Source: an uncultured Clostridia bacterium (GTDB lineage: Bacteria > Bacillota > Clostridia > Oscillospirales > Ruminococcaceae). From it: a DNA stretch of 64,000 nt. Both the position numbers and the translations under genes were made by a program. Position 1 is the first letter of the stretch. Every line of letters starts with the position of its first letter. This document shows, piece by piece, positions 34,465 to 42,872 of this stretch. Under the pieces are notes generated by a model that saw only the letters and a list, made by a program, of their open reading frames with translations, had not been told where the DNA came from and ran no database searches. Where the stretch lies: the NCBI GenBank assembly GCA_947389015.1, contig CANDVA010000011.1:42634-106633 (forward strand), read 5' to 3'.

Positions 34465-36993
34465 TCATTTTAAATGCATATTGTCCAATATCTCGCGGAT
34501 AGCCTTTTCCACCTCGTCGACTTCCGTTTTGAACTCCCTCGCGGAAACGCGCGTCGCGCCCGCGCCGAGGATTATAAGCTGCTCCGTGCCGTCCGAGGTC
34601 GCCACGCGGACGCGGTTTTCGGCGGAGAGCTTCTGCGCGGTCTTTTCGATGTACATATCCGCGGTCTCCGCTTCGCGCGTGTACACCACCGAAACGTTGC
34701 CGTAACGCTCCACCTCGCGGTCGCTCTTGACCTTGTATGCGTCGAAAACCAGTATCAGATTGCAGTTTTTGAAGCCCTGATAGTTGCACATTATGTTGAT
34801 GAGCTGCGAACGGGCAAGGTCGAGATTGTCCTTGGCGATCTTTGACAGCTCGTCCCACGAGAAGATGATGTTGTACCCGTCCACGAGCAGGAACTCTGGT
34901 CCGCGCTTGGGCGGCGATAGCTTGGGCAGCTTGGGGAGCTTTTCGGCGGTCCTGTCGCGGCGCATTGCGGTGCGGTCGTCGCGCTTTATCTTGCCGTATG
35001 TGCGCTCGAATATATCCATAAGCTCCTTGTCGGTCGCGAGCCGCTGCTTGTACGAATTTATCTCGGTCTGCGTTATCGGCTCGCGAGATTTTTCGCATAA
35101 TACGCTCGGAATATGCATTTTGGACGGTACCTCGTCCCACTTGACAAGATACCCCGCGCCGTGCGAGCAGAACACGCTGTCGGCGGAATTTTCGACGTCG
35201 CTCTCGAAATTATAGCCGATCCGTTCTATGACCTCTTGCGCGTTGTGACAGGGATAGTAGCCGTCAAACAGCGTCGTGAGCCGTCCCGTGCCGTGAGTGT
35301 AGCCGATCACGTCATTCCGATAGCTCCGTATTTCCGAGACGGGACACCCCCCCTCGATCACCGAAACGCCGTCCGAACCGCTTGGCTGCGCGAATTCCGC
35401 GCCCATCTGCTGTAAGTCGGTCATTGCGCGTCCGACGCTCGCGGAGGGTATCTCCAGACGAAAGCGACAGAACGGCTCCAGCAGTATCGACTTTGCGCTC
35501 GCGAGACCTTGACGCACCGCTCTCCAAGCTGCCTGACGGAAGTCGCCGCCTTCGGTGTGCTTAAGGTGAGCGCGTCCCGCGGAGAGGGTTATCTTCACGT
35601 CGGTTATCGGCGAGCCCGTGAGAACGCCTATATGCCGACGTTCGCGGAGATTTGACAGCGCGAGCCGCTGCCAGTTCTCGTCGAGATCGCGGCAGTCGCG
35701 CGCGAACACCACGCCGCTCCCGCGCGGCAAAGGCTCGATAAGCACATGTACCTCCGCATAGTGACGAAGCGGCTCGTAATGCCCCACGCCCTCGACCTTT
35801 TCCGCGACCGTTTCCCGATACGCTATGCTCCCCTCGCCGAACGTCACGGACAGCCCGAATCGTTCCGCTATCACGTTTCGGAGTATCTCGAGCTGCACCT
35901 CGCCCATTATTGCGGCGTGTATCTCGCGGAGCTGCTCCGACCACGAAAACCGCAGCTGCGGGTCCTCCTCCTCAAGCTTTTTCAGCTTCGGGAGAACCTG
36001 CCCCGCGTCCGCCTCGGGCGGCAGCTCGACCTTATAGCTGAGAACAGGCTCTATGACGGGCGCGGCGGCGGTTTTCTGAGCGCCGAGCGCCTGCCCCGCG
36101 AACGTTTCTGAAAGCCCCGTAACGGCGACCAATTGTCCCGCCTCGGCGGTATCGACGGGGGTGAATTTCGCGCCGTTGTACACGCGTATCTGCGTGATCT
36201 TTTCGCCCGTTTGAGCGATTGCGGCGCGGTTTTTCAGCTCGCCGCCGTTTATCTTCATATGCGTGAGCCGCACGCCGTTTTCGTCCGAGGTGATCTTGTA
36301 CACCAGCGCGGCAAAGTCTGTGTATCGTCCGCGCGGCTCGGCGTAACGCTCCAGCAGCTCCAGAAGCCTGTCCGCGCCCTCCGATCTCAGCGCCGCGCCG
36401 AAGCACACGGGGAACACGTTCCGCGACGAGACCGCCCCCGCGATAAGCTCCGACGGCACCTCGCCGCGCTCCAGCAGCGCGTTCATGCAGTCCTCGTCGA
36501 ACTCCGCGCAGACATCCCCGACATTCTCAGAGAAATCCGCGAAGCGCTTGTCAAGCTTGCGCAGATCGTCCAGAAGCTCCGTCCGTGATCTGTGCGAAAT
36601 ATCCATTTTGTTCACGAATACAAACGTCGGTATGCCGAACCTCCGCAGCAGCTCCCAGAGCGTGTGAGTGTGGCTCTGAACGCCGTCCGTGCCGCTGATG
36701 ACGAGTATCGCGCAGTCGGGCACGGCGAACGCGCGTTCGGTCTCCGCCGAAAAGTCGACGTGCCCGGGGGTGTCGAGCAGAGTAATTTCGGTATCGTTAA
36801 TTTTCAAAACCGCCTGTTTTGAGAAAATGGTTATCCCGCGCGAACGCTCCAGCGGATCGTTGTCGAGGAACGCGTCGCCGTTGTCGACGCGCCCGAGTCT
36901 GCGCAGCCCGCCCGCGCGGTACAGCAGAGCCTCCGACAGCGTGGTCTTGCCCGCGTCGACGTGTGCCGCCATGCATACCACCAGACGTTTCAA
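34465..36993 (-). CDS. TetM/EF-G-like ribosomal GTPase fused to C-terminal NYN (Rae1/YacP-like) nuclease domain
   Basis: Residues 1-600 are a translational GTPase: P-loop AHVDAGKTT (10-18), RGITI (52-56), DTPGH (74-78), NKMD (128-131), then EF-G domains II to V. The domain IV tip, where TetM has its tetracycline-displacing loop, reads GRAHLKHTEGGDFRQ (about 473-487), so drug resistance is not implied. After a Lys-rich linker, residues 700-842 match YacP/Rae1 NYN nucleases: LLVDGYNII (D705), VFDAY (D751), AETADMYIEK (D779) and ATSDGTEQ (D801). Rae1 of Bacillus subtilis is a ribosome-associated endoribonuclease. TTG start after GGGGGTGA. Predicted ribosome-targeted nuclease. Confidence 0.85.
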   Translation of the reverse strand: MKRLVVCMAAHVDAGKTTLSEALLYRAGGLRRLGRVDNGDAFLDNDPLERSRGITIFSKQAVLKINDTEITLLDTPGHVDFSAETERAFAVPDCAILVISGTDGVQSHTHTLWELLRRFGIPTFVFVNKMDISHRSRTELLDDLRKLDKRFADFSENVGDVCAEFDEDCMNALLERGEVPSELIAGAVSSRNVFPVCFGAALRSEGADRLLELLERYAEPRGRYTDFAALVYKITSDENGVRLTHMKINGGELKNRAAIAQTGEKITQIRVYNGAKFTPVDTAEAGQLVAVTGLSETFAGQALGAQKTAAAPVIEPVLSYKVELPPEADAGQVLPKLKKLEEEDPQLRFSWSEQLREIHAAIMGEVQLEILRNVIAERFGLSVTFGEGSIAYRETVAEKVEGVGHYEPLRHYAEVHVLIEPLPRGSGVVFARDCRDLDENWQRLALSNLRERRHIGVLTGSPITDVKITLSAGRAHLKHTEGGDFRQAAWRAVRQGLASAKSILLEPFCRFRLEIPSASVGRAMTDLQQMGAEFAQPSGSDGVSVIEGGCPVSEIRSYRNDVIGYTHGTGRLTTLFDGYYPCHNAQEVIERIGYNFESDVENSADSVFCSHGAGYLVKWDEVPSKMHIPSVLCEKSREPITQTEINSYKQRLATDKELMDIFERTYGKIKRDDRTAMRRDRTAEKLPKLPKLSPPKRGPEFLLVDGYNIIFSWDELSKIAKDNLDLARSQLINIMCNYQGFKNCNLILVFDAYKVKSDREVERYGNVSVVYTREAETADMYIEKTAQKLSAENRVRVATSDGTEQLIILGAGATRVSAREFKTEVDEVEKAIREILDNMHLK

Positions 36994-37015
36994 GCGTTCA
37001 CCCCCTCAAAAATAA

Positions 37016-37042
37016 TGCTATGTCACCGAAAGCAACATAGCA
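37016..37042 (-). terminator. Hairpin in the leader of the GTPase-NYN gene
   Basis: TGCTATGT (37016-37023) and ACATAGCA (37035-37042) pair around an 11-base loop. On the minus strand TTATTTTTG follows. It may end the upstream DUF6106-AcpS-like unit or attenuate the GTPase-NYN gene, whose start is about 23 bases further. Confidence 0.55.
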
Positions 37043-37048
37043 CTTTTA

Positions 37049-37381
37049 TTAACCGTTTCTACCCGCAAGCTCCTCGTTATAAGCCGCACGGGTTATCTCG
37101 CCGTCCGTAAGCAGCTTGAAAAGCTCGTTGGCGGTGTAGCGCGACAAATCGTTCGTGTCGGGCTTGACGTAGCTTGTGTAGTACTCTACGCCGTCGGCGC
37201 TTTCGCCGTTTTCCTCTTCAAGATAGCGCTGAGCGTCCTCGCTGAGATCCACTCTGTCAACATTCTCCGCTTTTTTGGCGGTTTCGGGGGCGCTGTTTTC
37301 AACAGCCTCAGCCATTTTTTCAACGGGCGCCGTTCTTTGCGTTACGGCGGCGGAAACGGCGCTGTTTACGTTCATATCCAT
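37049..37381 (-). CDS. Small hypothetical protein (110 aa)
   Basis: An acidic, soluble and probably partly disordered protein: NVNSAVSAAVTQRTAPVEKM at the start, a middle VDRVDLSEDAQRYLEEE and a C-terminal helical SRYTANELFKLLTDGEITRA. The middle motif is loosely like flagellar FlgM/FlaG-type tails, but I cannot assign it. AAAGGAG precedes the ATG, 18 bases after the AcpS-like gene, so it is the third gene of that minus-strand unit. Confidence 0.65.
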   Translation of the reverse strand: MDMNVNSAVSAAVTQRTAPVEKMAEAVENSAPETAKKAENVDRVDLSEDAQRYLEEENGESADGVEYYTSYVKPDTNDLSRYTANELFKLLTDGEITRAAYNEELAGRNG

Positions 37382-37399
37382 TGAATTGTTGCTCTCCTT

Positions 37400-37777
37400 T
37401 TATTTGTTGATGATAACGCTCGCCGTCGCGTAATCCTTGCAGCTGTCCACGGACACGTTGAACACATACCCTTCGCGCTGCTCGAGCATTTTCGCATAGC
37501 CCTCCGTTATAATGAACGGACAGCCAAGACGATCGCGCAGCACCGTGATATCCTGAGCTCTGATGACGCGCATACCCGTGCCTATCGCTTTCGCCACGGC
37601 GATCTTCACGCAGTAATTTTCGGCGATAAGCGCGGCGGAAAGCTTGCGCGAAACGAAAAATCTGATCTCGTCCGCGGAAAAATAGCTTGACAGAAAACGC
37701 TTGTTTTTACAGCTTTTGCGTATCCTGTCTATCTCGATGATCGCCGTTCCCGTGCGGATAAACAAATTACTTGGCAT
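37400..37777 (-). CDS. Degenerate holo-ACP synthase-like protein (AcpS fold, metal ligands lost)
   Basis: The layout is that of AcpS: GTAIIEIDRI at the start, RFLSSYFSADEI, VAKAIGTGM, DITVLRDRLGCPFI and a final strand YATASVII. AcpS needs an Asp in the GxDxxEI motif and a Glu in the KEAxxKA motif to bind Mg2+. Here these positions are A12 and I59 (codons GCG and ATC), so phosphopantetheinyl transfer is unlikely. The frame is intact over 125 residues, which argues for a retained non-catalytic role. It overlaps the upstream gene by 11 bases. Confidence 0.75.
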   Translation of the reverse strand: MPSNLFIRTGTAIIEIDRIRKSCKNKRFLSSYFSADEIRFFVSRKLSAALIAENYCVKIAVAKAIGTGMRVIRAQDITVLRDRLGCPFIITEGYAKMLEQREGYVFNVSVDSCKDYATASVIINK

Positions 37778-38294
37778 TATGCTTTATTCTCGCGCGAAGA
37801 GCGTGCGGCAGCTCCTGCACGATTGCCTCCCTCGTTCTTTCGTTGGGATTGAAGATCACCTTCACAGTCCCGTAGCTGCTGTGCTCGACCAGCAGATAGT
37901 GAGCGTCCGTCTGCGTTCCCGTCGTCGCGTGGACTGTCGCGTCCGCGTCGATATCCTCCGAGCCGGGAAACGCGCCGAAATCGGTCGCCTTGGAGATATC
38001 GACGGTGATCATACGCTTGCGCTTGCGCCTGCCGATGATCTTGTCGATATCCATCTCGTTGTTGGTGATAATGTATTCGTACTCGACGTTAACGCCGCTG
38101 AGCAGCCATATCCCGAGCGCCAGAATACCCACCGATATCAGTATCAGAAACGTCAGACCCAGCGCCATGGCGAAGAACATACACACCGCCGCCAGCAGCA
38201 CCGACCCGACCATTATTCCTATTATCTTAGCCACGTCGGCGCCCGTGCGCGTTTTCGTGACAAGCTGTTCGCAAATATTGTCCAAATATCCCAC
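37767..38294 (-). CDS. DUF6106-like membrane protein (175 aa)
   Basis: Two adjacent membrane segments (about residues 23-45 and 47-66) are followed by VEYEYIITNNEMDIDKIIGR and a basic RRKRKRMITVDIS, which I associate with DUF6106 proteins of Clostridia. A soluble C-terminal domain follows. Function unknown. It is first in a minus-strand unit with the AcpS-like and 110-residue genes, driven by the promoter at 38318. Confidence 0.75.
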   Translation of the reverse strand: MGYLDNICEQLVTKTRTGADVAKIIGIMVGSVLLAAVCMFFAMALGLTFLILISVGILALGIWLLSGVNVEYEYIITNNEMDIDKIIGRRKRKRMITVDISKATDFGAFPGSEDIDADATVHATTGTQTDAHYLLVEHSSYGTVKVIFNPNERTREAIVQELPHALRARIKHNAK

Positions 38295-38317
38295 TCCCGA
38301 AAAAATTAATTGATTTT

Positions 38318-38346
38318 AGTATAACATAAAATCTTATGAAAATCAA
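38318..38346 (-). promoter_or_regulatory. Promoter of the DUF6106-AcpS-like unit
   Basis: On the minus strand TTGATT (38346-38341), 17 bases, TATACT (38323-38318). Confidence 0.75.
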
Positions 38347-38439
38347 GAGGTTTTTTATCTATTTTTCATAAAATTATTGGGGAGGCGGAGAAAAATATAT
38401 CCGCTTGATAAAAATTTGGTGATAATTTGCTTTTATGTG

Positions 38440-38468
38440 TTGAAATTTTCGAGCGGATTTGTTATAAT
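38440..38468 (+). promoter_or_regulatory. Promoter of proBA
   Basis: TTGAAA (38440-38445), 17 bases, TATAAT (38463-38468); leader of about 100 bases. No T-box elements were recognised in it. Confidence 0.75.
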
Positions 38469-38573
38469 ATTGAATGTATGGATTTCGCGCGCAGCATAGC
38501 GGGCGGCGCGGGATTTTGCTTTTAAATCGTAAAAAACCAATCAACTCCAAGGGGAAATCAACATAAAGGACTG

Positions 38574-39377
38574 ATGCGGGAAATGCCTTGTTTTGCAAAT
38601 AAAAAGCGCGTTGTGATAAAGGTGGGCAGCAGCACGCTCGCCTACCCCGATACGGGCAGTATGAATATCCGCAAGAGCCGCGCGCTCGTCGAGGTGCTTG
38701 CGGACTTGAAGAATTCGGGTAAGGAGATAGTGTTCGTGTCGAGCGGCGCGCAGTGCGTGGGCGCGGCTAAGGGAGGATTTTCGGGAAAGCCCCGCGATAT
38801 CCCGTCGAAGCAGGCGTGCGCGGCTATCGGGCAGTCGGAGCTTATGAAGTTCTACTCGGATACGTTCGGGCAGTATAATCATAACGTGGCGCAGCTGCTG
38901 CTCACGCGCGACGTTATCAGCAACGAAACGCGCCGCACGAACGTTATAAATACGTTCAACAAGCTGTTCGAGCTGGGAGTTGTTCCGATAATCAACGCCA
39001 ACGACGTCGTGTCGATAAAGCACCTCGATTTCGACGAGAACGATACGCTCTCCGCGACCGTCGCGACGCTCTGCGAGGCGGACCTGCTTGTAATGCTGAC
39101 CGACGTCGACGGGCTGTACGACGGAGATCCCTCCGAGGAGAACGCCAAGCTCGTCCGCGAGGTGGACGGTATCACCACGGAAATAATCACAATGGCGCAG
39201 GGCGCGGGCTCGTCGGTGGGCACGGGCGGTATGCTCACGAAGATAGAGGCGGCGAAGATAGCGACCGAGGCGGGGATAGACACCGTAATAATCGGCAATA
39301 AAGACCCGAAGCTGCTCTACAAGCTGTTTGAGAGCGACGACGCGGTTTGTACATGGTTTAAAGCATTAAAGGATTAA
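38574..39377 (+). CDS. proB: Glutamate 5-kinase
   Basis: First step of proline synthesis, phosphorylating glutamate. The amino-acid kinase fold shows VVIKVGSSTLAYPDTG, FVSSGAQCVGAAKG, PIINANDVVSIKHLDFDEND and AGSSVGTGGMLTKIEAAKIA. At 267 residues it lacks the C-terminal PUA domain, as in many Firmicutes. AAGGA is only 3 bases before ATG 38574, so the in-frame ATG at 38583 is a possible alternative. proA follows after 10 bases. Confidence 0.95.
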   Translation: MREMPCFANKKRVVIKVGSSTLAYPDTGSMNIRKSRALVEVLADLKNSGKEIVFVSSGAQCVGAAKGGFSGKPRDIPSKQACAAIGQSELMKFYSDTFGQYNHNVAQLLLTRDVISNETRRTNVINTFNKLFELGVVPIINANDVVSIKHLDFDENDTLSATVATLCEADLLVMLTDVDGLYDGDPSEENAKLVREVDGITTEIITMAQGAGSSVGTGGMLTKIEAAKIATEAGIDTVIIGNKDPKLLYKLFESDDAVCTWFKALKD

Positions 39378-39387
39378 GAGGTAAAAT

Positions 39388-40632
39388 ATGGAATATATAG
39401 AAACGCTCGGCATTGCGGCGAAGAATGCCGCGCCGATACTCGCGGACTGCGGCACGAACGTCAAGAACCGCGCTCTTTCGGAGATCGCGAAGCGGCTCCG
39501 CGGGAACGCCGACGGGATAATCGCCGCGAATAAGCTCGATATTGAGAACGCAAAGAAAAACGGTATGGCGTCGGCAATGGTAGACCGCCTTACGCTCGAC
39601 GAAAAGCGTGTAGCGGGCATAGCGGAGGGCGTGGAGCAGATAGTCTCGCTGCCTGACCCCGTCGGCGAGGTCATAGGCGGCGGAGAGCTGCCGAACGGTC
39701 TGCGCGTGGTGCAGAAGCGCGTGCCCATGGGCGTTATCGGGATAATCTTCGAGAGCCGTCCGAACGTTACCGTTGATGCGGCGGCGCTCTGTTTCAAAGC
39801 GGGCAGCGCGGTGATACTGCGCGGCGGCTCGGATGCGATAAACTCCAACAAGTTCCTTGTTGACCTTATGCGCGGTGCGCTTGCGGAATGCGGCGTTCCG
39901 GAGGACTGCATACAGCTCGTCGAGGACACCTCACGCGAGACTGCCACGGCGCTGATGAGGCTCGACAGATACGTCGACCTGCTTATCCCGCGCGGCAGCG
40001 GACGGCTTATAAAGTCGGTGACCGAGAACGCGACTGTTCCCGTTATACGGACGGGCGAGGGCAACTGCCACGTTTACGTCGACGAGAGCGCAGATATCGA
40101 TATGGCGGTGGATATCGTCGATAACGCGAAAACTCAGCGTCCGTCGGTCTGCAATGCGATAGAGAGCATTCTGGTTCACGAAAGCGCCGCAAAGGAGTTT
40201 TTCGCCAAGCTGGACGAGCGCTGGCGGGGCAGGGTCGCGGTGGTCGGCGACGAAAGAACCGCCGAGAATATCAAGGTGGAAAAGCTCGCGGACGATACCG
40301 ATTACGCGACGGAGTTCCTTGATTACAGGCTGTCGTCAAAGGTGGTCAAGTCGGTCGACGAGGCGATAGAGCATATCAACAGGTTCGGGACGGGTCACAG
40401 CGAATGTATCGTTACCAAGTCGCTTGAAAACGCGCGGAAATTCCAAAAGCGCGTCGACGCGGCGGCGGTGTACGTGAACGCGTCGACGCGGTTCACGGAT
40501 GGCTTCGAGTTCGGTCTCGGCGCGGAGATAGGCATATCCACGCAGAAGCTCCACGCGCGCGGTCCCATGGGCTTGAAAGCGCTCACTTCTTATAAGTACC
40601 TTATCGACGGAAACGGGCAGATAAGAGGATAA
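39388..40632 (+). CDS. proA: Gamma-glutamyl phosphate reductase
   Basis: Second step of proline synthesis, NADPH-dependent reduction of glutamyl phosphate. Signature blocks are PMGVIGIIFESRPNVTVDAA, CFKAGSAVILRGGSDAINSN, IPRGSGRLIKSV, the catalytic Cys region AKTQRPSVCNAIESILVH and VYVNASTRFTDGFEFGLGAE. Length 414 is standard. Coupled to proB. No proC is present in the window. Confidence 0.96.
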   Translation: MEYIETLGIAAKNAAPILADCGTNVKNRALSEIAKRLRGNADGIIAANKLDIENAKKNGMASAMVDRLTLDEKRVAGIAEGVEQIVSLPDPVGEVIGGGELPNGLRVVQKRVPMGVIGIIFESRPNVTVDAAALCFKAGSAVILRGGSDAINSNKFLVDLMRGALAECGVPEDCIQLVEDTSRETATALMRLDRYVDLLIPRGSGRLIKSVTENATVPVIRTGEGNCHVYVDESADIDMAVDIVDNAKTQRPSVCNAIESILVHESAAKEFFAKLDERWRGRVAVVGDERTAENIKVEKLADDTDYATEFLDYRLSSKVVKSVDEAIEHINRFGTGHSECIVTKSLENARKFQKRVDAAAVYVNASTRFTDGFEFGLGAEIGISTQKLHARGPMGLKALTSYKYLIDGNGQIRG

Positions 40633-40717
40633 GATCAACATAACGGTCGGCGAATTTTTGCGCTTGGTCCGGTGCTGACGGAGCGAAACGCAGCTTGCTT
40701 TCAGATAAGGAGAAATA

Positions 40718-41524
40718 ATGGCTAAGAAGAATAAACAGGTCACGCCAAGGGAAAAGCATAACGAGGACGTGATAAACGAGCTTTTCGGCTCGCCCGAGGT
40801 CGAGCCCGATATAGAGGGCGACATCACCGAGCTGGGGAGAGAGCCCGACGACGATGTCAAGATCGCGCCAAATCCGCGAAAGCATAAGTTTTTCTTCGGG
40901 TTCGCGGTGTTTATCGTGATAATGGCGGCGATAGGGTGCGTGTCGAGCGTGCGGTTCATATCGAACGGAGTACGCGATATTATGGACAATACGTCGCTGA
41001 AGAACGAGTTCGCGAAATTTTTGCTGCCCGTCGTGGCGAACGATATCGCGCCGTTCGAGAACGAGAGCGAGATATCGAATTCTGCAAAGGTGAGCGTCGC
41101 GATATGGAACGTGCTGCTGAATAAGGATAAGAGCGGCTACAAGACCACCGAGACGGGCGATTTCCATATCCCCGAGTACGATATCGGAGTGTCGTGCGCG
41201 GAGATATTCGGAAGCGGCTCTACGCTGTCGCATCAGTCGGTCGGCGCGGGCGATACGAGGTTCGTGTACGACGAGACAAATCATTATTATATATGCTCGG
41301 GCAGCATGAGATATCTCAACTACGCGCCGAGGATAACCGAAATGACGGAGAACAACGGCACATACGTGCTGACCGTCGAGTACCTGCCGCCGTCGTTTAC
41401 TATGGTGTCGGAGAACATCGGCATAGAGGTCACCGCGGACAAGACTATGGAATATACTATAAACCGCTGGGATAAAAAGAACACGCTTATGTCCGTGAGA
41501 TTTATCAACAGTGAAAGATTATAA
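40718..41524 (+). CDS. Membrane-anchored hypothetical protein (268 aa)
   Basis: A cytoplasmic acidic leader of about 50 residues precedes one membrane segment (about 59-80, FFFGFAVFIVIMAAIGCVSS). The remainder is an extracytoplasmic domain with VSVAIWNVLLNKDKSGYKTT and a beta-rich end. AAGGAG lies before the ATG. It is 17 bases upstream of a PrsA-like lipoprotein and probably shares its transcript. I do not recognise the family. Confidence 0.7.
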   Translation: MAKKNKQVTPREKHNEDVINELFGSPEVEPDIEGDITELGREPDDDVKIAPNPRKHKFFFGFAVFIVIMAAIGCVSSVRFISNGVRDIMDNTSLKNEFAKFLLPVVANDIAPFENESEISNSAKVSVAIWNVLLNKDKSGYKTTETGDFHIPEYDIGVSCAEIFGSGSTLSHQSVGAGDTRFVYDETNHYYICSGSMRYLNYAPRITEMTENNGTYVLTVEYLPPSFTMVSENIGIEVTADKTMEYTINRWDKKNTLMSVRFINSERL

Positions 41525-41541
41525 TACGGGAGGAATTTTAA

Positions 41542-42747
41542 ATGAAGCTTAATTTCAAGAGGATTGCGGCGGGAGCGCTGACGCTGGCATTAACGGCTTC
41601 GCTGTGCGGCTGCGGAGATAACGGATATCTTATGACTGTGGACGGTATGAGCATACGCAACGGAGTTTATCTGTCGTTTCAGCAGACCGCCTATAACGAG
41701 GCTTACGGCAAGATACAGGAGCAGAACGGCACGTCCGACAGCTCGTCAAGCACCTCGGAGATCGACGTGCTCGCGGAAAACATTGAGAACAAGTCTGCGT
41801 CCGAGTGGATAAAGGAGCAGACCATTAAGGAGGTGCGCAAGTTCGTCGCGGTGCAGAAGCTGTGCGTGGAGTACGGGATAACGCTCACCGAGGACGAGAT
41901 CAAGGAGATGAACGACGATCTTCAGTCGACGTGGGACGAGGAGAATATGTACGTTATGTACACTATGGGCTTCAACACTCTCGGCGAGTACTACAAATCG
42001 TTCGGCGTGGGCATGGAGTCCATGAAAGAGATCAGAAAGGCGAACGCGCTTTCCGATAAGCTTTTCCTGCATTATTACGATACCGACGGCGAGTATCCCG
42101 TAACAAAGGACGAGATAAACAAATACCTTACCGAGAACTACGCCGCCGTAAAAATGCTCACGTTGAACTACACCGACGCAGAGGGCAAGGCTCTCGAGAC
42201 CGACGAGGATAAGCAGGCGGTAAAGGACAAGGCAAAGGAGCTTGCGGAAAGGCTCAACGGCGGCGACGGCTTTGCGGACGTGAAGTACGATTTCGATCTT
42301 GAGACGGCGCAGGAAGCCGCGAGAGTAAGCGCGGAAAAATCCTATACCGAGGACAACGAGGATAAGCTGTCCAAGGAGGAGTATATCAAGAAAGAGGTGG
42401 ACGACGTCGACGTAACAAAGGCTGAGAAGCCCGAGGATCTCGATCAGTTCATTCCCAAGGAGAATTCCACGCTCGACGAAAAGCTGACCGAATATATCTG
42501 GAACGCCTCTGTCGACGGCAAGGCGACCGTATTCGAGGGCGAGAAGGCGTCGTATGTTATCGTGCGCGAGGACGTAACGACCAAAGAGAGCTGGGAAAAG
42601 GACAACCATAAGACCATACTCAAGGCGATAAAGAGCGACGAGTTCGACGGTCTTATGGAGCTGACATATCAGAATTACGATATCGAGCTGGACGAATATC
42701 TTGTAAACACCAAGTACGCTCCCGAAAAGACCTTTAAGAAAAAGTAA
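41542..42747 (+). CDS. PrsA/SurA-N-like foldase lipoprotein
   Basis: The signal peptide (RIAAGALTLALTASLCGCG) ends in a lipobox Cys. The mature part begins with YLMTVDGMSIRNGVYLS, typical of trigger-factor/SurA-like N-terminal chaperone domains, and has helical segments such as VAVQKLCVEYGITLTEDEIK. A parvulin-type isomerase core is not obvious, so it may be a chaperone rather than an active isomerase. Likely acts outside the membrane on exported proteins. Confidence 0.75.
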   Translation: MKLNFKRIAAGALTLALTASLCGCGDNGYLMTVDGMSIRNGVYLSFQQTAYNEAYGKIQEQNGTSDSSSSTSEIDVLAENIENKSASEWIKEQTIKEVRKFVAVQKLCVEYGITLTEDEIKEMNDDLQSTWDEENMYVMYTMGFNTLGEYYKSFGVGMESMKEIRKANALSDKLFLHYYDTDGEYPVTKDEINKYLTENYAAVKMLTLNYTDAEGKALETDEDKQAVKDKAKELAERLNGGDGFADVKYDFDLETAQEAARVSAEKSYTEDNEDKLSKEEYIKKEVDDVDVTKAEKPEDLDQFIPKENSTLDEKLTEYIWNASVDGKATVFEGEKASYVIVREDVTTKESWEKDNHKTILKAIKSDEFDGLMELTYQNYDIELDEYLVNTKYAPEKTFKKK

Positions 42748-42770
42748 GGCGTTTGTAACGCTGTTTAAAG

Positions 42771-42796
42771 AGCCGCACATTAGATTGTGCGGCTTA
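42771..42796 (+). terminator. Probable terminator after PrsA-like gene
   Basis: AGCCGCAC (42771-42778) pairs with GTGCGGCT (42787-42794); the following T tract is short (TAT), so efficiency is uncertain. Confidence 0.55.
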
Positions 42797-42830
42797 TCGG
42801 CGTTTGTTGAATCAAATCGCGGTATTTCCG

Positions 42831-42843
42831 CCGCACGGTGCGG
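42831..42843 (+). promoter_or_regulatory. Palindrome CCGCACGGTGCGG in ABC-F leader
   Basis: CCGCAC-G-GTGCGG is a perfect palindrome, and TTCCGC/GCGGAA offers a competing stem around it, 30 bases before the ABC-F start. It may be a protein site or part of an attenuator. Confidence 0.35.
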
Positions 42844-42872
42844 AATATCATAATTTAAGATAAGGATTTTTT

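Noticed and set aside
34465..36993. Tetracycline resistance gene tet(M)/tet(W)
   Set aside because: The overall fold is TetM-like, but the drug-displacing tip of domain IV differs and a nuclease domain is attached, so a resistance call is not supported by sequence alone.
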